64,000 bases of DNA from Thermohalobaculum sp039822785 (GCA_039822785.1 JBCBMO010000005.1:310001-374000), one strand, 5' to 3'. Positions 28,943 to 40,273 are shown, numbered from the stretch's first letter. The notes: generated from the letters alone by a model not told the origin. A program made the numbers and translations.

Positions 28943-29687
28943 CCTTCTGCGCGCCGCGGTCCTGATCGCGGCGCTCACCTTCCTGGGCATCACCCCGGCC
29001 CGGGCCGAGCTGACGGCGGTGGCGGGGACGATCCTGATCCCGCCTGCCCTCGACGTGCCGCAAGGGGCGGCGATGGTCGTGCGCATCGTTAACACGCGCC
29101 GCGGCGACGGGGAGGCGATCACCCTGGCCGAGCAGCGCCTGGCGATCGCGGGCCCCCGAACGCGCTACCGCTTGACCTATGATCGCGCCCTGGTGAACGC
29201 GGTCGGCACCTACCGCGTCCAGGTCGTGATCCTTTACGCCGGCGACACGCTCTATCTCGGCAATGACAGGCTGCCCGACCCTGGCTCGGATCGCGCGCGC
29301 GAGCTGCGGATCACGCTGCGGGAGCCACCGCTTCGGCGCGGCAACAGTTTGCGGCGGCTTGTCGAGCGTTCCTGGCGGGGCGCGGTCATCTTCGATGAGC
29401 CGCTGCCCAACCTGGTCGAGGCGCAACTCGAGTTCCTGCGCGACGGCGCTGTCCGCGGCGATACCGGCTGCAACCGGCTGAACGGCCGATATGCTGCGAC
29501 CGGCGTGACCATGCGTTTCGGCGAGATGGCGATCACGCGCCGGGCCTGCAGCGGGTCACGCCGCGAGGCGGAGAAGCGGATCATGCGCGCGCTGCGCGAG
29601 ACCCGCCGCTGGATCTTGCAGGGGTCCGAGCTCCACCTCTTCGACGCAGACGGCGACCTCATCGCGATCTATCGAAACGATATCTGA
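28887..29687 (+). CDS. Exported YbaY-like plus META domain protein
   Basis: The 266-aa product has a signal peptide ending ITPARA after LLRAAVLIAALTFLG. Next comes a YbaY-type beta domain (about 40-140, VAGTILIPPALDVPQGAAMVV pattern), then a META domain (about 155-260) with GDTGCNRLNGRY, the family hallmark. Both domains belong to envelope proteins of unclear function. No ATG or GTG is available before the signal: the only usable start is a TTG at 28887, preceded by CGAGG. This makes the gene overlap the dehydrogenase by 56 bases. The start codon is therefore weakly supported. Confidence 0.8.
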   Translation: MSRTAPTTPRTPGSGWTADLLRAAVLIAALTFLGITPARAELTAVAGTILIPPALDVPQGAAMVVRIVNTRRGDGEAITLAEQRLAIAGPRTRYRLTYDRALVNAVGTYRVQVVILYAGDTLYLGNDRLPDPGSDRARELRITLREPPLRRGNSLRRLVERSWRGAVIFDEPLPNLVEAQLEFLRDGAVRGDTGCNRLNGRYAATGVTMRFGEMAITRRACSGSRREAEKRIMRALRETRRWILQGSELHLFDADGDLIAIYRNDI

Positions 29688-29707
29688 GCGGACAGGGGCA
29701 GGCGATC

Positions 29708-30451
29708 ATGACCAGCGTCATTGGACACCGCAGCTTAGCCTTGCTGCTGGCCGCGGCCACGCTCGCCGGCTGTGTCGGCGCCCCGCGTCAGATCGTGCCG
29801 GTCGCCGAGGGCCCGGAGGCCGAGATCGTTCTGCCACTCTTCGACGCCGCCGACGCCCTGACCGGAGAATGGCGCCATGTGCGGATCTGGAAGGAGAACA
29901 CCTTCGACCTGATCCCCGACGGCGAGGGCGTGGCGATCCGGGCGACCGGCAACGGCTCCTCCTCGGGCCTGGTGCGCTACATGGAGATCGATACGGCCAT
30001 CTGCCCGGTGATCGAATGGTCGTGGCGCGTCGACAGTCTGCCGCCCGACGCGGACCTCACGATCAAGGATCAGGAGGACGTGGCCGCCGCGATCTTCTTC
30101 GTCTTCGGCGACCCCGGCCCGCTCGGCGCGCCGGCCCCGGTGCCCACGCTGCGCTATGTCTGGGCGACGGAGGCGAACCCGGAGAACCAGGTCATCGACA
30201 GCCCCTATCTGCCCGGCGTGCTGCGCAGCGTCGTCGTCGAGAGCGGCACCGCGAACCTCGGCGCTTGGGTGACCGAGCGGCGGTCGATCGCGGCGGACTA
30301 CGAGGCCATCTTCGGCGAGCAGCCGGAGGGGCCGGTGGAGGTCTTCGCCCTGTTCACCGACAACGACCACACCGAGGCGCCGACGGTGGCCCAGTACCGC
30401 TGGGCCCGCGCCCGCTGCACCGAAGAACCGGACGGACCCTCGATCTTCTGA
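29708..30451 (+). CDS. DUF3047 family lipoprotein
   Basis: The 247-aa product has a lipoprotein signal (LLLAAATLAGC, lipobox Cys22). The body fits DUF3047: WRHVRIWKENTFDLIPDGEGVAIRA region, PVIEWSWRVDSLPPDADL, DVAAAIFFVFGD, LRYVWATEANPENQV, and DNDHTEAPTVAQYRWARA. The family is uncharacterised and predicted to bind small ligands in the envelope. It is 20 bp after the META gene, so probably co-transcribed, and ends at the terminator shared with pnp. Confidence 0.85.
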   Translation: MTSVIGHRSLALLLAAATLAGCVGAPRQIVPVAEGPEAEIVLPLFDAADALTGEWRHVRIWKENTFDLIPDGEGVAIRATGNGSSSGLVRYMEIDTAICPVIEWSWRVDSLPPDADLTIKDQEDVAAAIFFVFGDPGPLGAPAPVPTLRYVWATEANPENQVIDSPYLPGVLRSVVVESGTANLGAWVTERRSIAADYEAIFGEQPEGPVEVFALFTDNDHTEAPTVAQYRWARARCTEEPDGPSIF

Positions 30452-30472
30452 CGGCCAAGACGGCCCAGAACG

Positions 30473-30503
30473 AAAAACGCCCCGGCGCTGGGACCGGGGC
30501 GTT
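30473..30503 (-). terminator. Intrinsic terminator after pnp (probably bidirectional)
   Basis: AACGCCCCGG (30476-30485) pairs perfectly with CCGGGGCGTT (30494-30503) over an 8-base loop. Read on the minus strand the stem is followed by a T-run, placing a classical terminator 27 bases after the pnp stop. On the plus strand it also follows the DUF3047 stop, with only a short T-stretch. Confidence 0.85.
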
Positions 30504-30530
30504 TCAGGATCAGGATCGCGCGCCAGGAAA

Positions 30531-32669
<2,139 letters not shown>

Positions 32670-32785
32670 GCGTTTTCCTTGCGTCCTGCGCCGGGCCCCC
32701 ATGGCCGCGGCGCTTGTCCCCTTCGTGTTGCCGGCGGTCGGGGCGGTCCCGCGGGCCGTGGCCCCGCGCGGGGGCTCAAACGCGA

Positions 32786-32818
32786 AACCGGCGCGGACCT
32801 TTGGGGTCCACGCCGGTT
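32786..32818 (-). terminator. rpsO-pnp intergenic hairpin
   Basis: Bases 32786-32799 pair with 32805-32818 (13 of 14 positions, one C/A mismatch) around a 5-base loop, 19 bases after the rpsO stop. Only three T follow on the minus strand. This is the position of the RNase III-cut hairpin that governs pnp in enterobacteria. It could act as an attenuator, processing site or rpsO 3' end. Confidence 0.6.
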
Positions 32819-32836
32819 CCGGATCTCAGCGCCGCC

Positions 32837-33106
32837 TCAACGGCGGATGCCGAGGCGCTTGATGAGCGTCTGATACCGCTCCACGTCGCGCGCCTTGACG
32901 TAATCGAGCAGCTTGCGCCGCTGGCTGACCATTTTCAGCAGGCCACGGCGGGAGTGGTTGTCCTTCTTGTGGCCCTTGAAGTGCCCGGTCAGGTTCACGA
33001 TCCGCTCGGTCAGGATGGCGACCTGCACCTCGGGAGAGCCCGTGTCGCCCTCCTTGGCACCGTATTCCTTGATGAGCGCTTCCTTGCGCTCAGGCGTAAT
33101 CGACAT
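32837..33106 (-). CDS. rpsO: 30S ribosomal protein S15
   Basis: The 89-aa product is a full-length S15: MSITPERKEALIKEYG, GDTGSPEVQVAILTERI, HFKGHKKDNHSRRGLL, and VSQRRKLLDYVK. It binds the central domain of 16S rRNA early in 30S assembly. It sits between truB and pnp on the minus strand. A 196-bp leader with strong hairpins lies upstream. Confidence 0.98.
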   Translation of the reverse strand: MSITPERKEALIKEYGAKEGDTGSPEVQVAILTERIVNLTGHFKGHKKDNHSRRGLLKMVSQRRKLLDYVKARDVERYQTLIKRLGIRR

Positions 33107-33190
33107 CGCGTTGGTCCCTTTCGTGTCATGAGTCGGGCCGTAGCGGCGCCAAAGCCGGGATGTCGTCCAGCAGAGGTGAGCCCCACAGCC

Positions 33191-33221
33191 ATCGTCCCCA
33201 GCCAGGGCTGTCCGGGACGAT
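33191..33221 (-). promoter_or_regulatory. Hairpin in the rpsO leader
   Basis: ATCGTCCC (33191-33198) pairs exactly with GGGACGAT (33214-33221), and the inner CAGCC/GGCTG (33199-33203, 33206-33210) stacks beneath a 2-base loop with a TCC bulge. It lies about 85-115 bases upstream of the S15 start. S15 represses its own translation through leader structures in several phyla. Whether this hairpin does so here is inference. Confidence 0.45.
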
Positions 33222-33302
33222 CCGCGGCGTATGCCCGCGTTTGCGCGGAATTACTAGAGGGGTGGGACGAATTTCCTCGGGCCTGAGAGAGCGCCGGTCA
33301 AC

Positions 33303-34208
33303 TCACCCTTCCGGCGCGGCGAAGACCCTATTGGGGTGCAGAACGCCGCCCTCGATGCGCACCAGGGCCACGGCCTGACCGCCCAGCGCGGCCCAGCCCT
33401 CGGCGCGGTTCGGGGGCGGTGGTGCCGTTGCGGCAGTTGCGGCGCCGCGACGAAGGTCGGCGGCCCCGGCCGGGGTGACCGGGATCATCGGCAGACCCGT
33501 AAGCCCGGCCTCGAGCGGCAGCAGGGCGGCCTCGAGCGCGGCGGGATCCTCAAGCGCCTCCCAAGGCACGGCCTGGGCCAGGGCAAAGGGGCCCGCGGCG
33601 GTGCGGCGGAGGTCGGCGACATGGCCGTGGCAGCCCAGCGCCACGCCGAGGTCGCGGGCGACAGAGCGGACATAGCCGCCCTTGCCGCAGGTCATCTCCA
33701 CCACCGCGTGGTCAGCGTCGAGGCGGGCGATGAGGGCGATGGCATGGACCGTGAGCGGCCGGGCCGCCAGCGTCACGCTGTCCCCGGCGCGGGCCACGGC
33801 ATAGGCGCGCTCGCCGTCGACCTTGACCGCGGAATAGGCCGGGGGGACCTGCATGATCTCGCCCTCGAAGGCGGTCAGCGCCGCCGCGATCTCGGCGTCC
33901 GTCGGCCGGGCCGGGCTTTCGGCGATCACGCCGCCCTCCGCGTCGTCGGTCTCAGTCGCCTGGCCCAGGCGGACGGTGAAGCGGTAGGCCTTCGCCCCCT
34001 CCTGCGGCACGGGCACGGTCTTGGTCGCTTCCCCGAAGGCGATGGCAAGGACACCCGAGGCCAGCGGATCGAGGGTTCCGGCGTGGCCGGCCTTTTGCGC
34101 CTCCAGCGCCCGGCGCGCCTTGGCGACGCCATGGGCGGAGCTTGGCCCGACCGGTTTGTCGAGCACCAGCCAGCCGTCGATCCGCCGTCCCTTGCGCCGC
34201 CGCGCCAT
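33303..34208 (-). CDS. truB: tRNA pseudouridine(55) synthase TruB
   Basis: The 301-aa enzyme makes pseudouridine 55 in the T-loop of tRNAs. DGWLVLDKPVGPSSAHGV and GHAGTLDPLASGVL (catalytic Asp47) are the family motifs, followed by QVPPAYSAVKVDGERAY and GGYVRSVARDLG. It precedes rpsO-pnp as in many alphaproteobacteria; the usual upstream rbfA is absent from the window. Confidence 0.95.
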   Translation of the reverse strand: MARRRKGRRIDGWLVLDKPVGPSSAHGVAKARRALEAQKAGHAGTLDPLASGVLAIAFGEATKTVPVPQEGAKAYRFTVRLGQATETDDAEGGVIAESPARPTDAEIAAALTAFEGEIMQVPPAYSAVKVDGERAYAVARAGDSVTLAARPLTVHAIALIARLDADHAVVEMTCGKGGYVRSVARDLGVALGCHGHVADLRRTAAGPFALAQAVPWEALEDPAALEAALLPLEAGLTGLPMIPVTPAGAADLRRGAATAATAPPPPNRAEGWAALGGQAVALVRIEGGVLHPNRVFAAPEG

Positions 34209-34298
34209 GCATCCTGCCTCTGCCGCCCGTGGTCCGGGCGCGCGTCTGGCACGCCCGGGCGGCGAAGGGAAGCCTGAGCGTCAGACCCGGCGGTGGGG

Positions 34299-36401
34299 TC
34301 AGAGGATGGCGCCGCGCCGCCCTTCGCGCCGCCAGGCGGCCAGGAACAGGAGGCCGGTGATCAGCGCGGCCAGCCAGGCCGGCAACAGCGGCGTGAGCCG
34401 GATGCCAGTGACGCGGTAAGCCTCTTGTGCGGCAAGGCCGATCCAGTTGCGCCCCTGGGCGCGACGCCCGCCCTCGACAAGCCGCAGATCCGGGGTCCCG
34501 TCCTCCGACAACCAGACCGCCTTGCCGCCGGTTCGGCGGACGAGCTCCTCCAGCGGTTCGGCGCTGGCGAGCGGATCGGCGTATTCGCGCGGGCTGGCGG
34601 GGCCGACGGCGGCCACGGCCTCGAACGCGCCGCTGCGAAAGCGCCAAAGCCCTTCCTCCGGCCCCTCGAGCCGGGTGCGCCAGCGGCCTGGCCCCTCAGG
34701 CTCCAGCGTGACCTCCCGCGCCGTGCCGTCGGGCGCGATGGCGGTGACGGTGGTGGGCGGCGCCTCCTCCAGCGAGCGGCGCTCGATGGTCACATCGGTG
34801 CCGTCGACGCGGGCCATCAACGCTTCCTCCTCGAGCTCCGGCTCGCGCATCAGCCAATGCGCAGTGCGGCGCAGCAGATCCGCCTGCGGCCCGCCGCCCT
34901 CATAGCCGCGCGACCAGAGCCAGGCGTGATCCGAGGCAAGCAGCGCCACCCGCCCATCGCCCACCCGGTCGAGCAGCAGGAGCGGGCGCTGATCGGCCCC
35001 GGTCATGACGATGTCGCCCCGCTCGGGTGCGACGTCGATCTGGCGCAGCCAGCGGCCCCAGAGCGGCCCGGTCGAGTCGGTGCCCGCCGCAGCCTCCAGC
35101 CCCGAGGTGACCGGATGGCGCTCGCCAAGCTCGCTGACCCGGGGCAGGAAGGGCCGCTCCACCGCCTCCACCGTGGGTCGGGCCGGCAGCACCTGGGACA
35201 GCGGCGTGCGGGCCAGGCTCTGCGCGCCAGCGAAGGCGGGGCCCGAGGCGACGAAGACCGCGCCCCCCTCCTCGACGTAGCGCACGATGTTGGCGAGGTA
35301 GGCCGAGGCCAGCACCCCGCGCCAGCGGTAGCGGTCGAAGACGATCAGGTCGAAGCCGTCGATCTTGTCCAGGAACAGCTCCCGCGTGGGAAAGGCGATC
35401 AGCGAAAGCTCCGAGACGGGGGTGCCATCCTGCTTCGCGGGGGGCCGCAAAATGGTGAAGTGGATCAGGTCGACCATGGGGTCGGCCTTCAGCAGGTCGC
35501 GCCAGGCCCGCCCGCCGGGGTGCGGCTCGCCGGAGACCAGCAGCACGCGCAGCCGGTCGCGCACGCCGGCGACGGTGGCGATGATGCGGTTGTTGCGGTC
35601 GGTCAGCTCCCCCGGGCGCGCCGGGAGGCGAATGTCGACGATGGTCGGGCCGCCATGGGTCAGATCCACCTCGAACTCGGTCGGCCGGTCGACATTCAGG
35701 ATCAGCGGGCGCGCGGGGCCGCCGTCGATCGAGACATCGGCGCCCACGACCGAGCCGAGATCCGCGGGCACATCGCCCAGCGCCTCCGCCTTCAGCGTGA
35801 AAGTCACGCTCTCGCCGACGATGCCGAAGGCGGGGCTGTTCTCCAGCCCCAGCTTCATGTCGAAGGCGCCGCGATCTCCCGCGATGAGCTGGTGCACGGG
35901 GCCGGGAAACTCGCTGAGCAGATCGGCGTCATGGACCCGGCCGTCGGTGATCAGGACAGCGCCCGCGATCTGGTCGGGCGCCACCCGCGCCGCCGCGGCA
36001 TCCAGCGCCGAGAGCAGCCGCGTGCCGCGGTTGCGCCCGGCCTCGTCGTCGCCGGCCTCGATCACCCGCAATTCCAGCGGGCGCTCGGGGCGGTTCAGAT
36101 CCTCCGCCTCCGCCATCAGGGCGGCCCGGGCATCCTCGATCAGTGCGGCCCGATCCTCCAGCGCGGTGGAGGCGCTGCGGTCGACGACGATGAAGCCGAT
36201 GTTGCCCAGACCCTCGCGCTCCTCCCGCTTCAGCTGCGGGCCGGCCAGGGCCAGGATCAACACACCGAGGCCGAGGGCCCGCAGCCACCAGCCGCCCAGG
36301 CCGCGCGCCCAGGCGGCACCCACCGACAGCAGGGCCAGGGCCACCGCCGCCAGCAGCCCGGCAAAGGGCACGAGCGGGTCAAAGACGAGACTGGTCTGCA
36401 T
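34299..36401 (-). CDS. Large membrane protein with glutamine-amidotransferase-like domain (MoxR operon)
   Basis: The 700-aa product has two N-terminal transmembrane segments (about 8-30 and 38-55). A region resembling a von Willebrand A fold follows (FIVVDRSASTALEDRAAL, then IAGAVLITDGRVHDADLL). Next come beta-rich domains, a class I glutamine-amidotransferase-like region (LRVLLVSGEPHPGGRAWRDLL through VRYVEEGGAVFVASGP), and a C-terminal transmembrane helix. No catalytic Cys is evident in the amidotransferase-like part, so it is probably structural or regulatory. It is the distal gene of the MoxR/DUF58 set, 57 bp after the 967-aa gene. Function is unknown. Confidence 0.82.
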   Translation of the reverse strand: MQTSLVFDPLVPFAGLLAAVALALLSVGAAWARGLGGWWLRALGLGVLILALAGPQLKREEREGLGNIGFIVVDRSASTALEDRAALIEDARAALMAEAEDLNRPERPLELRVIEAGDDEAGRNRGTRLLSALDAAAARVAPDQIAGAVLITDGRVHDADLLSEFPGPVHQLIAGDRGAFDMKLGLENSPAFGIVGESVTFTLKAEALGDVPADLGSVVGADVSIDGGPARPLILNVDRPTEFEVDLTHGGPTIVDIRLPARPGELTDRNNRIIATVAGVRDRLRVLLVSGEPHPGGRAWRDLLKADPMVDLIHFTILRPPAKQDGTPVSELSLIAFPTRELFLDKIDGFDLIVFDRYRWRGVLASAYLANIVRYVEEGGAVFVASGPAFAGAQSLARTPLSQVLPARPTVEAVERPFLPRVSELGERHPVTSGLEAAAGTDSTGPLWGRWLRQIDVAPERGDIVMTGADQRPLLLLDRVGDGRVALLASDHAWLWSRGYEGGGPQADLLRRTAHWLMREPELEEEALMARVDGTDVTIERRSLEEAPPTTVTAIAPDGTAREVTLEPEGPGRWRTRLEGPEEGLWRFRSGAFEAVAAVGPASPREYADPLASAEPLEELVRRTGGKAVWLSEDGTPDLRLVEGGRRAQGRNWIGLAAQEAYRVTGIRLTPLLPAWLAALITGLLFLAAWRREGRRGAIL

Positions 36402-36458
36402 GCACGGTTCCTCTAAGGCATCCCTGTCGTCGGCATCGTCATTCGCTTCGGGCGGTCT

Positions 36459-39362
36459 TTACTGACCCAAACGCTCCAGCACCGCGGGGGCGTGCACCTG
36501 GTCGGACTTGTAGTTGCCCGTCAGCGCATAGAGCACGAGGTTGACCCCGAAGCGCGTCGCCATCTCGCGCTGGCGGTCGCCGGCACGGCCCACGGGGTAG
36601 AGCGGGCGGCCCCGCTCATCCACGGCCCAGGCGGCGGCCCAATCGGCGCTGCCCACCACGACGGGTGAGACATTGTCGTCAACCCGGTCGAACTGCGGGA
36701 TCGACCCGTCCGCTTCGGCAGCCTGGCGCCCCTCCGGCGGGGCCTCAGCCCAGACGCGCCCGCCGCGCCAGCGCCCGGGGAAGCTGTTGAGCAGATAGAA
36801 GGTGCGCGACAGCACATGCGTCTCGTCCACCGCGGCGAGCGGCGGCAGGTTGAGCGCCCGGGCGATGTCGCGCATCTGCGCCGCCCCCGCCCCGCCGACA
36901 CCGGAGGCGCCGGACTGGGTGTCGATCAGCAGCATGCCGCCGGTCGCGATGTATTGGGCGAGATTGGCAAGCGCTTCCTCGGCCGGCAGCGTCTCGGCCG
37001 TCAGCGGCAGGTAGACGACCGGCAGCAGCGCCATCTCATCGGTCATCGGGTTCACGCCGACGGGCGGCCCGGGTTCGACCGCGGTGCGCGCCGTCAGCGC
37101 CTGGCCCAGGCCGACCATGGCCCGCTCGGACTTGCGGTCGAGCGTCGGGATGCCGGTGACGACATAGCCGAGCGAAGTCTCCGCCGCGGCGGAGATATCG
37201 CGGGTCGGCACTTCCTCTCGCTCATCTGCCCGCGCGCCATCCGGTTGGGCGGCCAGCGCCAGCACCGCCAGCGCCAGACCCGCCACCGCCCCGGGCCGGG
37301 GCCGGCGGCGCATCTGCGGCAGCCGGCCGGAGATCCAGAGCGTCGCAATCGCATCGATGGCCGCGAGCAGCACCGCAAGCAGCAACAGCGGGGCCGCAAG
37401 CGGGGTGCTCGCAGCACCGCCCAATTGCTCCACCACCGCGGCGGAGGGGGCGGGCGGGATCGGGCTCAGCGTGTCGTCCGGTCCGTGCAGGTTGAGCACG
37501 ATGGTCTCCGCCGCGCCGGCGGCCCGCGGCCGGTTGTCGGCACGGGCATAGACGCCGGGCATCAGGGCATCGCCCGCCCGGGCCACCGCCAGGTCGGTGC
37601 CGCTCACGGGCTCCCGGTTCGCGGGCACCGGCACCACGGTGCCGTCGGGCGCCAGGGTCTGGGACAGCCGCCAGAGCGTCCCGTCCAGCTCGTCCGCATC
37701 GGGCTGGGTCGGCCCCTGCCCGGGCGCCAGGGCCAGCAGGGCGCGCAGCATCTCGATGAACAGCCCCGACAGGGGCAGCGAGGACCACTCGGCATCGGCC
37801 GAGACATGGAACAGCACCACCCGCCCGTCGCCCTTTGTCACCGCGGTCACGAAGGGGGTGCCGTCATCGAGGCTCGCCCAGACCCGGTCCGCCAGTTCCG
37901 GCGAGGGGTCGGCGAGCACCTGAGTGCGGACATCCACCTCCTCCGGCGCGTCGAGGCGGCGGAAGGGGCCGTTCGGTGCGAAGGGACCGAGGCCCCGCGG
38001 ATCGCCCCAGGCCAGCGCACCGCCCAGCATCCGCCCGCCCCGGCGCAGGCGCACAGGCAGCAGCGGATCCTCCCCCGCCACCGCCGAGGAGGAGAGCGTA
38101 TTGGCCGCCAGCGCCCCGGCCAGGCGCGGCCCGGCGAAGCGCACCAGCAACCCGCCCTCCTCGACGAAACTCGTCAGCGCCTCACGCTCTTCGACGCTCA
38201 TCTCGCCCTTGTCGGCCAGAAAGATGGCGGAGGGATCGCGGCCGATCGCCTCCAGCAGCGTGCCGTGGCTCACGTCGGCATAGGGCGCCAGCGCCTCGGT
38301 CAGGTAGTGGCGCGCAGAGGTGAGCTGCGCCACCTCGCCGGTCGAGGCCGGATCGACCACACCGACCGGCACCCGGCGCACGGCACCGCCGGCCAGCGCC
38401 GTCCCACCGGGGGAGGTACCATCGGCCAGGGTCACGCGGGTGACGTCACCGATCAGCTCCGCCGGCAGATCGAAAACTGCCTCCGCCGCCACGGCGCCGG
38501 GGCCGAAATCCGCCTCCGCGACGGCGATCCGACGCTCACCGCGCTGGACCCCCTCCGCGTCGCGGGCGGCCGCGACGGCGACGACCAGCGCCGTGGCCGG
38601 GCCGTCGTCGCCCGCAGCACCCGCACGGATCACGGCGGTGCGGAGCGCGCCCTCCTCCAACCGTGGCGGCAGGACTGCGCGGGCAGGCACTGCGGGGCCG
38701 ATCAGCGTCAGCGGTCCCGCCTCCAGCAGCCGCTCGGCCAGTGCTGCAGCAGCGCCCTCGGCGCCCTCACGGTCATGCGCCAAGCCGTCATGCAGCCACA
38801 GGGTTTCCCCCGGTTGCAGCATGGAGGGATCGTCGAGGAGCGTCAGCACCGCCGCCCGGTCGGGGCGCAGCGGCGCGGGGCGCATCCCCTCCAGCGCGGT
38901 TCGGGCCACGGCTGCGGTGGTGGCCTGGGGCGGCTGCAAGCCCGCCTCGCTCGCGCGCCACAGGATCACGGGCCGCCCATCGCGCCCCGCTTCCTCCACC
39001 GCTGCGATGGCCGCGTTGCGCCGCTCGTCCCAGTCGGGCGCCGAGGCCCAGCCGGCATCCATCAGCACCAGCACCGGCCCATCGCCTTGGGCCGCCAGCC
39101 GCTCCTGCGGGTTAAGCACGGGCTGGGCGAACCCCAGGATCACCGCCGTGACCGCCAGGATGCGCAGCGCGAGCAGCCACCACGGGGTGCGCTGCGCCTC
39201 CCGCTCCGGATCGTCGAGGCCGAAGAGCAGCCGCACGCCTGCGAAAACCTCGGTCTTGGGCGAGGGCGGGATCGCCCGCAGAAGCCAGTACAGCACCGGC
39301 AGCGCGGCGAGACCGATCAGGACGGCGGGGGCGACGAAACCGATGGCACCGATCCCGAACAT
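36459..39362 (-). CDS. DUF4159 domain-containing BatA-like membrane protein
   Basis: The 967-aa protein begins with a BatA-type membrane anchor (APAVLIGLAALPVLYWLLRAIPPSP, residues 11-35, and a second helix about 60-80). It has a long periplasmic-type region with VLVLMDAGWASAPDWDERR, another membrane segment near residue 655 and one near 690, and a C-terminal DUF4159 domain of about 210 residues (SLGYVVTGIPTLDRKSERAM to LVLYALTGNYKSDQVH). Both DUF4159 and its partner genes are typical of alphaproteobacterial MoxR clusters. The ATG at 39362 shares TGATG with the DUF58 stop. Confidence 0.88.
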   Translation of the reverse strand: MFGIGAIGFVAPAVLIGLAALPVLYWLLRAIPPSPKTEVFAGVRLLFGLDDPEREAQRTPWWLLALRILAVTAVILGFAQPVLNPQERLAAQGDGPVLVLMDAGWASAPDWDERRNAAIAAVEEAGRDGRPVILWRASEAGLQPPQATTAAVARTALEGMRPAPLRPDRAAVLTLLDDPSMLQPGETLWLHDGLAHDREGAEGAAAALAERLLEAGPLTLIGPAVPARAVLPPRLEEGALRTAVIRAGAAGDDGPATALVVAVAAARDAEGVQRGERRIAVAEADFGPGAVAAEAVFDLPAELIGDVTRVTLADGTSPGGTALAGGAVRRVPVGVVDPASTGEVAQLTSARHYLTEALAPYADVSHGTLLEAIGRDPSAIFLADKGEMSVEEREALTSFVEEGGLLVRFAGPRLAGALAANTLSSSAVAGEDPLLPVRLRRGGRMLGGALAWGDPRGLGPFAPNGPFRRLDAPEEVDVRTQVLADPSPELADRVWASLDDGTPFVTAVTKGDGRVVLFHVSADAEWSSLPLSGLFIEMLRALLALAPGQGPTQPDADELDGTLWRLSQTLAPDGTVVPVPANREPVSGTDLAVARAGDALMPGVYARADNRPRAAGAAETIVLNLHGPDDTLSPIPPAPSAAVVEQLGGAASTPLAAPLLLLAVLLAAIDAIATLWISGRLPQMRRRPRPGAVAGLALAVLALAAQPDGARADEREEVPTRDISAAAETSLGYVVTGIPTLDRKSERAMVGLGQALTARTAVEPGPPVGVNPMTDEMALLPVVYLPLTAETLPAEEALANLAQYIATGGMLLIDTQSGASGVGGAGAAQMRDIARALNLPPLAAVDETHVLSRTFYLLNSFPGRWRGGRVWAEAPPEGRQAAEADGSIPQFDRVDDNVSPVVVGSADWAAAWAVDERGRPLYPVGRAGDRQREMATRFGVNLVLYALTGNYKSDQVHAPAVLERLGQ

Positions 39363-40273
39363 CACGTCCCTCCCAACCAGGCATGCAACTGCAACAAGGG
39401 TTTGCGCGGGCTCTCGTCGGTGCGGTGTAGCAAGAGCTGCCAGCCCGAGGCACGCGCCTGGGCCGCCAGCGCATCGCGCCGCTCAGCCAGGCGTTCACGG
39501 TAGCGCTTCTGCAGCGCCGCCGCCTCGTCCGTCTCATGGTCGAGCCCGCCGCCCACCGACTGGAACAGCGTGCGGCCGGTGAAGGGAAAGTCCTCCTCCA
39601 CCGGGTCGAGGATCTGCACGAAGACGCCCGAGATCCCGCGCCCCGCCGCCCGCTTCAGCGCCGGAAAGACATCGTCGCGCGGGCCCATAAAGTCCGACAG
39701 AAAGACCGCGCGGCCCGCCCGGGGCATCTCAAAGGCCGCGGGGGCACCATACTCCGGCGCCGTCTCGTCTGGCGCGGCCGAGAGGATCGCGGCCATGCGT
39801 TCGATCTGCCGCTCGCCCGTGCGCGGACGTTCCGCATCGGTGCCGACCAGGCCGAACCGCTCCCCGCCGCGCGACAGCAGGACCGAAAGGGCAAGGGTCA
39901 GCAGCGACCCTCGGTCGGCCTTGGTCACCCGCCCCTCGCGCCCCGCGCGGGCGTATTGGCTGGCGAACTGCATCGAGCGGGCCCGGTCGGCCCAGATCAT
40001 GACGGTCTCCGCCGCCTCCCACTCCATCTCCCGGATAAAGAGGCGGTCGGAACGGGCCGAGCGGCGCCAGTCGATCTGCGAGAGCGCATCGCCGGGCTGC
40101 GCGGTGCGGTACTGCCAAAAGGTCTCCCCCGGCCCCGACTGCCGCCGCCCGTGAACCCCATGAAAGGTGGTCGCCACCAGCCGCTCCGCCTGCACCAGAA
40201 GCGGCGGCAGCGCGCCCGAAATCCGCTCCGAGTCCCGCCGCAGCCAGGCCGCCCGATCCGTCGCAACACTCAT
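39362..40273 (-). CDS. DUF58 domain-containing protein
   Basis: The 303-aa soluble protein carries the DUF58 signature QYRTAQPGDALSQIDWRRSARSDRLFIRE (seen at residues 53-81) and VMIWADRARSMQF, the region corresponding to the metal-binding-like site of related vWA proteins. DUF58 proteins pair with MoxR ATPases. The start ATG overlaps the upstream hypothetical gene by 4 bases and its stop overlaps the next start (TGATG). Confidence 0.92.
   Translation of the reverse strand: MSVATDRAAWLRRDSERISGALPPLLVQAERLVATTFHGVHGRRQSGPGETFWQYRTAQPGDALSQIDWRRSARSDRLFIREMEWEAAETVMIWADRARSMQFASQYARAGREGRVTKADRGSLLTLALSVLLSRGGERFGLVGTDAERPRTGERQIERMAAILSAAPDETAPEYGAPAAFEMPRAGRAVFLSDFMGPRDDVFPALKRAAGRGISGVFVQILDPVEEDFPFTGRTLFQSVGGGLDHETDEAAALQKRYRERLAERRDALAAQARASGWQLLLHRTDESPRKPLLQLHAWLGGT

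Noticed and set aside
34293..36416. A 707-codon plus-strand open frame
   Set aside because: It is the antisense shadow of the 700-aa amidotransferase-like gene; its translation is arginine/glutamine/glycine-rich without domains. High GC makes such long shadows common.
36816..39503. An 895-codon plus-strand open frame
   Set aside because: Antisense shadow of the DUF4159 gene, low-complexity RQHG-rich product.
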